DNA of 48,761 nt from Opitutia bacterium (GCA_003142955.1 PLOH01000070.1:165862-214622); one strand, 5' to 3'; positions 24,223 to 32,666 are shown, numbered from the stretch's first letter. Notes: generated by a model from the sequence alone, not told the origin. Made by a program: numbers and translations.

Positions 24223-25638
24223 ATGTTGTCCCCCCATCCATCTCCAGGCTCGACGAAGGTCCTGCTGATCAATCTCAATCGCTATAACCAGCCCTATCCC
24301 GTGTATCCGCTCGGGCTGGCTTATATCGATGCAGCCTTGCGCGGGGCCGGCTACCTGACGCGGATCTGGGATGCCAACATCGCCACGGTTCCTCCCGAAG
24401 CCTGGGTGCGGGAGTGGCGGCCTGACTTCATTGGCATCTCGCTCCGCAACATCGACAATGTCCAATGCCACAATCCCCGCTCGTTCGTGCGGGAACTCAC
24501 GGACTGTTGCGAACGGTTGCGGAAGCAAACCGCCGCTCCGCTCATCCTCGGAGGAAGCGCCTTTTCGGTCTTTCCGCGCGAGTTATTGCTGCTCTCGGGT
24601 GCGGACTACGGCATCTGCGGCGAAGGCGAAGGCGTCGTCGTGCCGCTGCTTGACGCCTTGCGCGCGGGCCGGCCGCCGGGCGATCTGCCCGGACTGGTTT
24701 GCCACGATGCACTCGGCGGCGCCCAGGAACTGCCCCGGCTTTCGTGCGCGACTTTTGGCGGGACGATCCCGGCCCATGATCCGGAGATTCTGTCATCTTA
24801 CATCGACCGTGGGGCCCTGCCCGGGATCCAAACCCAGCGCGGCTGCCCGTTGGAATGTTGTTATTGCACCTATCCGCTGATCGAAGGGACGCGCAGCCGC
24901 TTTCGGACCGGCGAGGAAGTGGCGGCGGAGATGGGGCGCCTCGCCGCGTTGGGGGTGCGCTATGTGTTTATCGTGGATTCAGTTTTTAACACCCGGGTAG
25001 ACCACGTTGTCGACGTGTGCGAAGCCCTGATCCGGGCAAAGATCGACATCTGCTGGGAGTGCTTCTTGCGCCCGCGCGGGATCACCCGGGAGTTGTTGAG
25101 GCTGATGCGGCAGGCCGGGCTGAGACATGTGGAGTTCGGATCGGACAGCCTGTCCGATCCGGTGCTGCAGAGTTACGGGAAAAGCTTCACGTACGAGGAG
25201 ATCGAGCGGGCGAGCCGGGAGGCGCAGGCGTTGGAGCTGAACTACAGTCACTTCATCATCTTTGGCGGTCCGGGCGAAACGCCAGCGACGATGGAGGAGA
25301 CGCTCGCGCGGACCCGCCAGTTGCCCGGAGCCTTCTTCTTTGCGACGATCGGCATGCGAATCTATCCGGGAACGCCACTCTGGCGGCAACTCGCGCCGGA
25401 AGCGCGCGGAGAAACGCCAGGCGAATATCTCATTGAACCGCGGTTCTATCTGGCGCCGCCGTTTACGGTGGAGCACCTCTATGCGCGGTTGCAGGAGGAA
25501 CAGCGGACGGCGCCCAATTGGGCCGTGGGCGATCCACCGCCGGTTTTTGTGGAGGCGATGGAGAAGTTGCGCCGGCGGGGTGTGCGCGGGCCGATGTGGG
25601 AGTACATCGAGCTGCTGCGGCGCCTGAGCAGCGCTTGA
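24223..25638 (+). CDS. Cobalamin-binding-type radical SAM protein (second copy)
   Basis: 471 residues. The front (KVLLINLNRYNQPYPVYPLGLAYIDAALRGAGY, FIGISLRNIDN, PLILGGSAFSVFP, YGICGEGEG) is a cobalamin-binding-type domain. The radical SAM core has RGCPLECCYC (Cys208, Cys212, Cys215), then FIVDSVFN, VEFGSDSLSD and FIIFGGPGETP. It is only distantly like the copy at 12269-13783, so this is not a recent duplication. The chemistry cannot be told from sequence; methylation or a reductive or rearranging step on the lipid is possible. It ends the plus-strand operon; the next gene, rplY, has its own promoter. Confidence 0.83.
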   Translation: MLSPHPSPGSTKVLLINLNRYNQPYPVYPLGLAYIDAALRGAGYLTRIWDANIATVPPEAWVREWRPDFIGISLRNIDNVQCHNPRSFVRELTDCCERLRKQTAAPLILGGSAFSVFPRELLLLSGADYGICGEGEGVVVPLLDALRAGRPPGDLPGLVCHDALGGAQELPRLSCATFGGTIPAHDPEILSSYIDRGALPGIQTQRGCPLECCYCTYPLIEGTRSRFRTGEEVAAEMGRLAALGVRYVFIVDSVFNTRVDHVVDVCEALIRAKIDICWECFLRPRGITRELLRLMRQAGLRHVEFGSDSLSDPVLQSYGKSFTYEEIERASREAQALELNYSHFIIFGGPGETPATMEETLARTRQLPGAFFFATIGMRIYPGTPLWRQLAPEARGETPGEYLIEPRFYLAPPFTVEHLYARLQEEQRTAPNWAVGDPPPVFVEAMEKLRRRGVRGPMWEYIELLRRLSSA

Positions 25639-25764
25639 CGCTGCGGTCAGACGTCCGGTCGGATCACCGCTTGATGCCGGTGATCGGGAGGGGCAAGACG
25701 CGGTGCGGCGCGCCGGGACAAGAGGATCGGGTGAACGACGACTGCGCCAAGGGCAAAGTTTTGG

Positions 25765-25792
25765 TTGCATTCAGCGGAACGCGACCTATACG
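25765..25792 (+). promoter_or_regulatory. Candidate sigma-70-type promoter of the rplY operon
   Basis: TTGCAT (25765-25770) and TATACG (25787-25792) are separated by 16 bp in an intergenic region of 213 bp. The start of transcription would fall near 25799, leaving a leader of about 50 bases before the ribosome binding site. The fit to the consensus is fair. The stretch 25639-25764 holds no gene that I can see. Confidence 0.5.
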
Positions 25793-25836
25793 CTCGCACC
25801 CTTTTCCACTACGCCTGCCTTCATTTTCGGAGCGAC

Positions 25837-25842
25837 AGGAGG
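25837..25842 (+). promoter_or_regulatory. Strong Shine-Dalgarno site of rplY
   Basis: AGGAGG lies 9 bases before ATG 25852 and decides that start over earlier in-frame codons. Most other genes in the window lack so good a match. Confidence 0.85.
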
Positions 25843-25851
25843 AACGAAACC

Positions 25852-26715
25852 ATGAAACAACAGTTCATACTCAACGTCTCGCCGCGCGAGGGCACCGGCC
25901 GTAGCGCCTCCCGGCGGTTGCGCAAACAGGATCGGATCCCGGCGATCCTCTACGGCAAGCACACCGCACCGATTACGCTGGCAGTCGAGGGTCCTGAATT
26001 TGTGCGGCTGGTCAAGGCGATCGGCGACAACGCTGCGCTGATTGAGCTCAAAGGGACCAAGGAGCAAGCGCTCTCAATCCTGCAGGAAGTGCAGCGCGAT
26101 GCGATGACGGATCGCTATCTCCATGTCGACCTACACGAGGTGAAGGCGGACGAGAAGATGGAGATCAACGTGCCCGTGCACACGTCGGGCGAATCGACCG
26201 GCGTAAAGAACGAGGCGGGCGTGCTCGAAGCGACCTCGCACACGTTGCGTATTCGCTGTCTGCCGAGGGATTTGCCGGCGTTCATCGACGTTGACGTCAC
26301 CGAGTTGCATGTCGGGCAGACCATTCACATCCGCGAACTCAAGCCGGTTTCCGGCATCGTTTTTCTGGGTGACAAGAACCAGCCGGTGGTTTCGTGCGTG
26401 CAGCCCGTCGAAGAAATCGTCGAGGCCGTCGTCGAGGCCGCGGTGCCAGCCGAGGGCGTCCTAGCGGAAGGCGCGACCGCCGAAGGCGCCGTCGCCGCTC
26501 CGGGCGCTGCGCCCGCCGCCGGAGCCGCTGCCGCCGGCGCTGCTGCCGGAGCCAAGCCTGGCGCGCCGGCTGCGGCTGGAGCCAAGCCCGGTGCGCCGGC
26601 CGCCGCCGGAGCGAAGCCCGGTGCTCCTGGCGCCGCTCCCGTCGCAGGTGCCAAGCCCGCGGCGGGCGGAAAGCCTGCTGCGGCCGACAAGAAGGCTCCG
26701 CACGGCAAGAAATAA
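25852..26715 (+). CDS. rplY: Ribosomal protein bL25, Ctc type with long Ala/Gly/Pro/Lys tail
   Basis: 287 residues. Residues 1-90 are the 5S-rRNA-binding L25 domain (LNVSPREGTGRSASRRLRKQDRIPAILYGK, then the AAL(I)EL and VQRDAMTDRYLHVDLHEV pieces). Residues 91-190 are the TL5/Ctc beta domain (NVPVHTSGESTGVKNEAGVLE, HTLRIRCLPRDLPAFIDVDV, GQTIHIREL). The final 90 residues are low complexity, with three GAKPGAPAAA units, ending KKAPHGKK. Ctc proteins are usually about 185-220 residues, so the tail is an addition. It begins the operon with pth, rpsF, ssb and rplI. Confidence 0.93.
   Translation: MKQQFILNVSPREGTGRSASRRLRKQDRIPAILYGKHTAPITLAVEGPEFVRLVKAIGDNAALIELKGTKEQALSILQEVQRDAMTDRYLHVDLHEVKADEKMEINVPVHTSGESTGVKNEAGVLEATSHTLRIRCLPRDLPAFIDVDVTELHVGQTIHIRELKPVSGIVFLGDKNQPVVSCVQPVEEIVEAVVEAAVPAEGVLAEGATAEGAVAAPGAAPAAGAAAAGAAAGAKPGAPAAAGAKPGAPAAAGAKPGAPGAAPVAGAKPAAGGKPAAADKKAPHGKK
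26548..26637 (+). repeat. Three 30-bp tandem repeats inside rplY
   Basis: Three consecutive 30-base units starting at 26548, 26578 and 26608 each begin ggagc(c/g)aagcc and encode GAKPGAPAAA or a near copy. They differ by several silent changes, so the repeat is not very recent. Confidence 0.85.
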
Positions 26716-26775
26716 CGTTTTTCCGCCGGCCTGGCTGCTTGACGCCGCCGGGTCGGGCGCACTGTTCTTTGAGAC

Positions 26776-27405
26776 ATGTCCATTGTGCTTGTTGCCGGCC
26801 TGGGTAATCCGGGGAGTGACTACGCGAAGACGCGTCATAACGCGGGCTTCGCGGTGGTTGATGCCCTGGCTACCCGCCATGCTCTCTCGTGGAAAAGGTC
26901 CTCGCGTTTCGAGTCGAAAATCGGGCGCTGGGACCGGGCCGATGGCCGGACCTGCGTGCTGGCCAAACCGCAGACTTTCATGAATGAGAGCGGACGCGCC
27001 GTGCGGGTCCTGGCTGATTTCTACAAGCTATCACCGGCCGAAATTATCGTGGTCTACGATGACCTCACCATTAAGCTGGGCCGGCTCAAACTCACGGTGC
27101 GCGGCAGCGCCGGCGGCCACAACGGCGTGGCCAGCCTGATTGAGCACCTGGGCGGCGGCTTCGTCCGCTACCGCCTCGGCATCGGGCCAAAACATCCGCC
27201 GGAAATGGACCTCAAGGATTTCGTGCTGGGAAGATTCACCTCTGAAGAACAGACTATTTTCGATCAACATCTCACCGCTTATGTCGACGGCCTCGACCTG
27301 CTTATCGCGCAGGGACCCGACCAGGCCATGAACAAGCTCAACCGCCGAACCGACCAAAATGACCCAGACCAAACGCAACTACCACGCGACCTTCATCCTC
27401 GATAA
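26776..27405 (+). CDS. pth: Peptidyl-tRNA hydrolase
   Basis: 209 residues. Pth frees tRNA from peptidyl-tRNA that drops off the ribosome. Seen: VAGLGNPGSDYAKTRHNAGF with the catalytic histidine in the TRHN motif, KPQTFMNESGRAV, VVYDDLTIKLG and GSAGGHNGVASLIEHLGG. The C-terminal end NRRTDQNDPDQTQLPRDLHPR is unlike other Pth proteins because the gene runs 47 bp into rpsF in another frame. The body of the enzyme is complete at about residue 190. Confidence 0.95.
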   Translation: MSIVLVAGLGNPGSDYAKTRHNAGFAVVDALATRHALSWKRSSRFESKIGRWDRADGRTCVLAKPQTFMNESGRAVRVLADFYKLSPAEIIVVYDDLTIKLGRLKLTVRGSAGGHNGVASLIEHLGGGFVRYRLGIGPKHPPEMDLKDFVLGRFTSEEQTIFDQHLTAYVDGLDLLIAQGPDQAMNKLNRRTDQNDPDQTQLPRDLHPR

Positions 27406-27655
27406 TCGCGGCCAGGAAGAGACCATCGACCAGATCGTTGAGGGCGTGAAAAAGGAAATCGCCGCCGTGCAGGGCGAAGTCACCAGCGTCGAGAATCTCG
27501 GCAAGAAGGGTTTCGCCCGGGTGACCGACAGCAAATTTCCCGACGCCGTGTATGTGCAGATCGATTTCTCGGCACCGGCGGACAGCACGCGTCACCTTCA
27601 CGAGCGCCTCCGGCTCAATACCAGCGTCTACCGCGCCCTGGTTCAGGCGGTGTGA
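27359..27655 (+). CDS. rpsF: Ribosomal protein bS6
   Basis: 98 residues, normal for bS6. Seen: NYHATFILDNRGQEETIDQIVEGV, the loop ENLGKKGFARVTDSKFPDAVYVQIDF, and the helix LHERLRLNTSVYRALV. It begins inside the 3' end of pth (47-bp overlap) and is followed 21 bp later by ssb, the common bacterial order. Confidence 0.93.
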   Translation: MTQTKRNYHATFILDNRGQEETIDQIVEGVKKEIAAVQGEVTSVENLGKKGFARVTDSKFPDAVYVQIDFSAPADSTRHLHERLRLNTSVYRALVQAV

Positions 27656-27676
27656 CCGCCGCCGCGCCCACTCCCC

Positions 27677-28171
27677 ATGGCCTATCTCAACAAAGTCCTC
27701 CTCATCGGCAACCTCACGCGCGACCCCGAACTGCGAGTCACGCCGAAAGGAACGGCCATCTGCCAGTTCGGCTTGGCGGTGAACCGCCAATACAAGGACG
27801 AGTCCGGCGCCACCCGCGACGAGACCGCGTTCATTGATATCGAGGCCTGGGGCAAGCAGGGGGAACTCGTTTCGAAGTACCTGCAAAAAGGCAGCCCCGC
27901 GTTCATTGAAGGCCGGCTGCGCTTTGACTCATGGGAGGACAAAACAAGCGGCCAAAAGCGCAATAAGCTGAAGGTCGTGCTGGAGAACGTGCAGTTCCTC
28001 TCCCGCGGCGGCGGCGGCGGCGCGGCGAACGCGACCAGCGGAGAAGCGCCCGCGCCAGCGACTGCGGCGGGCGACGAACCGCCTGCCGAGCCGGTTTCGC
28101 CTCCGGCGCGTTCCGCCTCCCGACCGCCCGGTCCGGGACCGCAAAAGGTGGAGGATGATGTCCCGTTTTGA
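27677..28171 (+). CDS. ssb: Single-stranded DNA-binding protein
   Basis: 164 residues. The OB-fold covers 1-110 (YLNKVLLIGNLTRDPELRVTPKG, FGLAVNRQYKDE, TAFIDIEAWGKQGELVSKYLQKGSPAFIEGRL). The middle is a Gly/Ala/Pro-rich linker, and the protein ends in the conserved acidic tip DDVPF, used to bind partner proteins at the replication fork. The tip residues match family knowledge, so the gene is complete. Confidence 0.95.
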   Translation: MAYLNKVLLIGNLTRDPELRVTPKGTAICQFGLAVNRQYKDESGATRDETAFIDIEAWGKQGELVSKYLQKGSPAFIEGRLRFDSWEDKTSGQKRNKLKVVLENVQFLSRGGGGGAANATSGEAPAPATAAGDEPPAEPVSPPARSASRPPGPGPQKVEDDVPF

Positions 28172-28225
28172 TTTCCCTCCCGCCGATTTCCTTACCATCC
28201 ACCCACGCTCAACCCGATTTCAGTC

Positions 28226-28702
28226 ATGGCTCATCACGAAGTACTGTTGCTCAAACCCGTTGAAGACCTCGGCGCCGAAGGCGATCAGGTCAAAGTCCGC
28301 GCCGGATACGCGCGCAATTATCTTTTGCCGCGCGCCATTGCGGTGCCGCTGACGAGCTCCAATCGTAAGCAGATCGAGGCACTCAAGAAACGGCGCGCCG
28401 AGCGCGAGATGCAGGAGCTATCGGGCGCCCAGGCGATGGCGGGCCGGATCGAGAAGATCCACATCGCGTTCGCGGTGAAAACCGGCGAGGGCGGCAAGAT
28501 GTTCGGCGCCGTGACGGCGAACGATATCCATGAGAAACTGGTGCAGGCCGGCCTCGAGATCGAGAAGCGCAAGATCCTGCTGCACATTCCGGTGAAGGCG
28601 CTGGGCCAGCATACGGTCAAGATCAAGCTGCATGCCGACGTGTCGGTCGACTTGAACTTCGACGTCGTCTCGGAGAATCCGATCGTCCAGCCGGGCAGCT
28701 AG
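28226..28702 (+). CDS. rplI: Ribosomal protein bL9
   Basis: 158 residues. Seen: the N-terminal domain with EVLLLKPVEDLGAEGDQVKVRAGYARNYLLPRAIAVP, the long connecting helix, and the C-terminal domain FGAVTANDIHEKLVQAGLEIEKRKILL with HTVKIKLHADVSVDLNFDVV. The usual rpsR (bS18) gene between ssb and rplI is absent here; only 54 bp separate the two. After the stop, 28703-28875 contains a GC-rich palindrome (gccggcgtgccgccggc, about 28770) but no T-run. Confidence 0.94.
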   Translation: MAHHEVLLLKPVEDLGAEGDQVKVRAGYARNYLLPRAIAVPLTSSNRKQIEALKKRRAEREMQELSGAQAMAGRIEKIHIAFAVKTGEGGKMFGAVTANDIHEKLVQAGLEIEKRKILLHIPVKALGQHTVKIKLHADVSVDLNFDVVSENPIVQPGS

Positions 28703-28875
28703 ATGGAGCGATTCCCAACCGGCCGCGTCGCAGGGCGCGACCCGGATGATTGGGCCGGACTCGCGCAAGCCGGCGTGCCGCCGGCGGGAGGCATCCAACT
28801 GTGAACCACGTGGGAAAAACATTTCATTGCGGCAGTATTGCCTCGACCGCCTAACTGCTCGCTTCACCCTTGCGC

Positions 28876-30285
28876 ATGGCTGAAACCCCCAGTGCGGTTG
28901 CGTCGCCCCGCCTCCAGACCGATGGCGGCGGGCCGGGTGCGACGGCCTTCGTCGGCCGCACGCCTCCGCACAGCCTGGAGGCGGAAGAATACCTGTTGTC
29001 GTGCTGCCTGCTCGACGGCGGTGACACCATCGCGCGTTGTCTTGAAGCCCGGCTGGCGCCCGAGGCCTTTTATTTTCCCCCCAACCGCATCATCTTCGAG
29101 AAACTCTGTACGCTCTATCAGAACAGCCCGCCGGTGGCGATCGAGATGCTGATTGAGGAACTTCGCACCGCGCAACAACTCGAGGCGGTTGGGGGCGTGC
29201 CCTATCTGATCCAGGTCAGCGCGCGCATTCCGACCACGGCGCAGGCGGTCTACTTCATCGAAAAGGTGCGCGAACTCTACCTGCTGCGCGAACTGATCAA
29301 GGTCACCACGAGCACCGTTGAACAATGCTTCGCTTACCAGGGCGGTCTCGAGGAGTTCATTGACCGGGTCGAGCAAGACATCTTTCGGGTCACCCAGGAT
29401 CGCATCTCGGACGCGGCCAAGCCGATGAAGGAGCCGGCGCGCGAGGCGATGACGGTCATCAACAAGCTGATGATGAAGAAAGGGGAGCTGACCGGCGTCG
29501 CTTCGGGTTTCAAGGATCTCGATCAGCTGACGTTTGGCTTCCAGAAGCAGGAGATGATTGTGCTGGCGGCCCGTCCGTCGATGGGCAAGACCTCGCTGGC
29601 GCTCAACATCGCCGAGGCGGCGGTTTTGCCGAAAAAGGGGGAAGCGGTTCCGACGTTGATCTTTTCGCTGGAGATGAGCGCCGCGCAGCTCGCCCTGCGC
29701 ATGCTGTGTTCCCGCGCCAAGGTCAACATCAAGTTGTTGCGCGAGGGCATGCTGCCGAAGCAGGGCCCGGAACAGCAGCGTTTGGTGGATGTCGCAGATG
29801 AGCTCTCCAAGTCCTCGTTGTTTATCGATGATTCCAGCCACCTGACCATCATGGAACTCCGCGCCAAGGCCCGCCGGTTGTACGCGCGCTACAAGCTGGG
29901 CATGATCATCGTCGACTATCTTCAATTGCTCAGCTCGGCCGATTCCCAGACGCCACGCGAGCAGCAGGTCGCGGAAATTTCCCGCGGTTTGAAGGCCATG
30001 GCGAAGGAACTTGATCTCCCGGTGCTTGTTCTAAGTCAGTTGAACCGCTCGTCGGAGAAGGAGAACCGCGCCCCGCGCCTGTCCGATTTGCGTGAATCCG
30101 GCTCCATCGAGCAGGATGCCGATGTCGTTCTCATGCTCGCCCGCCCCAAAGATGCCGATGAAAGATATCAGACTGCCGCCGATGCGGCTGACTTAATTGT
30201 TGCCAAACAACGAAACGGACCGGTAGGAGAATTGAAGCTAACCTTCCTGAAGGACACCACCCGATTTGAAAACTACGCCCAATAG
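28876..30285 (+). CDS. dnaB: Replicative DNA helicase DnaB
   Basis: 469 residues from ATG 28876 (a TTG two codons earlier is less likely). The N-terminal domain contains PPHSLEAEEYLLSCCLLDGG and the linker helix. The RecA-like motor has Walker A AARPSMGKTS, FSLEMSAAQLALRML, the DYLQLL motif, and the late arginine-finger area LSQLNRSSEKENRAPRLSDLRESGSIEQDADVVLML. DnaB unwinds DNA at the replication fork as a hexamer. Its 3' end overlaps the TTG start of bamA by 20 bp. Confidence 0.96.
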   Translation: MAETPSAVASPRLQTDGGGPGATAFVGRTPPHSLEAEEYLLSCCLLDGGDTIARCLEARLAPEAFYFPPNRIIFEKLCTLYQNSPPVAIEMLIEELRTAQQLEAVGGVPYLIQVSARIPTTAQAVYFIEKVRELYLLRELIKVTTSTVEQCFAYQGGLEEFIDRVEQDIFRVTQDRISDAAKPMKEPAREAMTVINKLMMKKGELTGVASGFKDLDQLTFGFQKQEMIVLAARPSMGKTSLALNIAEAAVLPKKGEAVPTLIFSLEMSAAQLALRMLCSRAKVNIKLLREGMLPKQGPEQQRLVDVADELSKSSLFIDDSSHLTIMELRAKARRLYARYKLGMIIVDYLQLLSSADSQTPREQQVAEISRGLKAMAKELDLPVLVLSQLNRSSEKENRAPRLSDLRESGSIEQDADVVLMLARPKDADERYQTAADAADLIVAKQRNGPVGELKLTFLKDTTRFENYAQ

Positions 30286-32638
30286 CCTAGGGCCCATCTA
30301 TTTACGGCTTTTCTCGCTCGCCCTGGCTCTCCTCATCGGTGCCCCTCTGGCGCGAGTTCAGGCCGCAACCCCTGCTGCGGCGGAAGTCACGCCTCCCAGA
30401 AAGATTGCGGCCGTCGCCATCAAATTCATCGGCATCGCGAATGTGAGCGAGCAGATCGTGCGGGCGAACGTGCAGGTCCAAGCCGGGGGGGACTATGACG
30501 AGCCGGCCATCGATCGCGACATTCGGTCACTCTACCGTACGGGCCTCTTCGAGTTTATCGAGGTCAAGCGCGAGGAATTGTCGGACAAGTCGGTCAACCT
30601 CGTGTTTGAGATCACCCCAAAGTTCCGCGTGCAGGCAGTGCGCTTCGAGGGCGATAAAGATTACACGAAAGAACGGCTGCAGAAGGAGATCGGCACGAAG
30701 ACGAACAGCGCGCTCGACGAGCACACGGTCAAGGCCGATGCCGAGAAACTGCATGAGTTCTATCAGAAGCACGGCTACAACCAGGTTCAGGTTACCTACG
30801 ATATCCAGCGGGATCGGAATACCGGATATGGCACGGTAATCTATAAAATCCGCGAAGGCACCAAGGTGCGGATCGCCGACATCGTGTTTACCGGCAACAA
30901 TCACGTGAAGGCCAAGCAGCTCCGCAAGCAGATGGAGACGAAACGGTGGTGGATGTTCTCCTGGCTCACCAGCTCGGGGAATTTCAAGGACGACGATTTT
31001 GAAGATGATGTGGCCAAGCTGGCCGACTACTATCGCGACCACGGCTATCTCGACGTCGATCTCCCGCAGGACCGCATTATTTACTCGTATCCAAAATCCG
31101 GCCGGATGGTCATCACCCTCCACGTGGACGAGGGGCGGCAGTACCGGGTCGGTGACATCACGATAACCGGCTGCAAGCTTTATGCGGAGGATCTGCTCAA
31201 ACTGGTGCTGCGGCAGAAAAGCGGCATGATTTTTCGCCCGTCCAAACTCGACAAGGATGTGGAGACATTGGAGGACTTTTACGGCCGGAGCGGCTACCTT
31301 GACACGCGGGTGCGCCTGGTGCGCAAAGCCAACCTGGGCACTGGCAACATCGACATCGAATATCAAATCGAGGAGAGCGAGAAGTTTTTCGTCGAGTCGA
31401 TCAAGATTGAGGGCAACACCAAGAGCAGGAACAGCGTCATCATCCGGGAGCTGCTGCTCGGTCCGGGCGACGTGTTCGACATGGTGAGGATGAAGGCCAG
31501 CAAGCTGCGGCTGGAAAACACGCGTTTCTTCGAGGACGTCAACCTTACCCCGGAAGTCACGAACATTCCCGGCCGTCGCAATCTGAAGGTTGCGGTCAAG
31601 GAGGCGCGGACCGGAAACCTCAGTTTCGGCGCCGGCTACAGTTCGCTGGAACGGGCGACGTTCTTCGCCGAGATCAGCCAGTCCAATTTCGACTTGTTCG
31701 ACGAGGACCCGCAATCGTTGTTCCAGGGGGCGGGCGAGAAATGCCGTTTGCGATTTCAGGTCGGGCAGTTGTCGAACGAGGTGATCCTCTCGTTTGAGGA
31801 GCCGTGGCTTTTCCAAAAGGAACTCACCATGGGCTTTAACATCTACCGTCAAAGTTCCAGCTACTTGAGTTCGTATTATGAGGAAATCCGCGTGGGCTCG
31901 GAGATCTACGTGCGCAAACACCTTTTCGAATACTTTGAAGGCAGACTTTCGCTGAAGGATGAGGAGATTATCATCGATAATGTCGCCGCCGGTTCCTCGG
32001 CCGACATCGCGGCGCTGGCGGGCAAGAGCCGCACGGTCAAGGTCGGCATTGAGTTGTTGCGGGATGTCCGCGACAAGCTGGTCGGGACGACGCGGGGCAG
32101 CCGCATCCAGCTGGACGCCTATGTGGCGGGCGGTGCCTTGGGCGGAACGAACAACTACTACAGCATTGAGGCGAAGGGGTCGGAATTCATCCCGGTATTT
32201 CGGACCCAAACCCAGGTGCTCTCACTGATTGCCCGAGGCGGCGTGATTCAGGATTACGGCAACAGCAGCGAAGTGGCCTGGTATGACAAATTCTTTCTCG
32301 GCGGATCCTATGATCTGCGCGGTTTTGAAGAGCGGGACGTCGGCCCGAAGGACGTGAACGACATTCCGCTCGGCGGCAAGACCTACGGCATGTTCACCGC
32401 CGAATACACGTTGGACGTCGTGAAGCCCGTGCGGTTCGCGTTCTTTTATGACGCGGGCTTTCTCAATTCCGGAGCTTACGACTTCAATCCGTCGCACTAT
32501 AATGACGACTTTGGTTTCGGAATTCGAATGCTCGTGGCGGGCGCCCCGTTAGCCCTCGACTACGGTATTCCCTTGACCACCGACCATCAAAATAAGAAGG
32601 GGAACCAGTTCAATTTCTCCTTCGGCACCCGCTTCTAA
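30266..32638 (+). CDS. bamA: Outer membrane protein assembly factor BamA
   Basis: 790 residues from TTG 30266. A signal peptide (LRLFSLALALLIGAPLARVQA) is followed by five POTRA domains beginning near IAAVAIKFIGIANVSE, FRVQAVRFEGDKDYT, VRIADIVFTGNNHVK, YRVGDITITGCKLY and FFVESIKIEGNTKSR. The Omp85 barrel follows, with GGSYDLRGFEERDVGP as the lid-lock region and the last strand NFSFGTRF ending in Phe. BamA inserts beta-barrel proteins into the outer membrane. It overlaps dnaB by 20 bp and is followed by skp, its usual neighbour. Confidence 0.95.
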   Translation: MKTTPNSLGPIYLRLFSLALALLIGAPLARVQAATPAAAEVTPPRKIAAVAIKFIGIANVSEQIVRANVQVQAGGDYDEPAIDRDIRSLYRTGLFEFIEVKREELSDKSVNLVFEITPKFRVQAVRFEGDKDYTKERLQKEIGTKTNSALDEHTVKADAEKLHEFYQKHGYNQVQVTYDIQRDRNTGYGTVIYKIREGTKVRIADIVFTGNNHVKAKQLRKQMETKRWWMFSWLTSSGNFKDDDFEDDVAKLADYYRDHGYLDVDLPQDRIIYSYPKSGRMVITLHVDEGRQYRVGDITITGCKLYAEDLLKLVLRQKSGMIFRPSKLDKDVETLEDFYGRSGYLDTRVRLVRKANLGTGNIDIEYQIEESEKFFVESIKIEGNTKSRNSVIIRELLLGPGDVFDMVRMKASKLRLENTRFFEDVNLTPEVTNIPGRRNLKVAVKEARTGNLSFGAGYSSLERATFFAEISQSNFDLFDEDPQSLFQGAGEKCRLRFQVGQLSNEVILSFEEPWLFQKELTMGFNIYRQSSSYLSSYYEEIRVGSEIYVRKHLFEYFEGRLSLKDEEIIIDNVAAGSSADIAALAGKSRTVKVGIELLRDVRDKLVGTTRGSRIQLDAYVAGGALGGTNNYYSIEAKGSEFIPVFRTQTQVLSLIARGGVIQDYGNSSEVAWYDKFFLGGSYDLRGFEERDVGPKDVNDIPLGGKTYGMFTAEYTLDVVKPVRFAFFYDAGFLNSGAYDFNPSHYNDDFGFGIRMLVAGAPLALDYGIPLTTDHQNKKGNQFNFSFGTRF

Positions 32639-32666
32639 TCCTAACCCACGCCCCGTGTTATCTCCT

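Noticed and set aside
28703-28875. GC-rich palindrome after rplI as a terminator
   Set aside because: The stem near 28770 is not followed by a T-run, so termination there is not supported.
30527-32209. A 560-residue minus-strand frame opposite bamA
   Set aside because: It has no family resemblance, while bamA has five POTRA domains and a complete barrel on the other strand.
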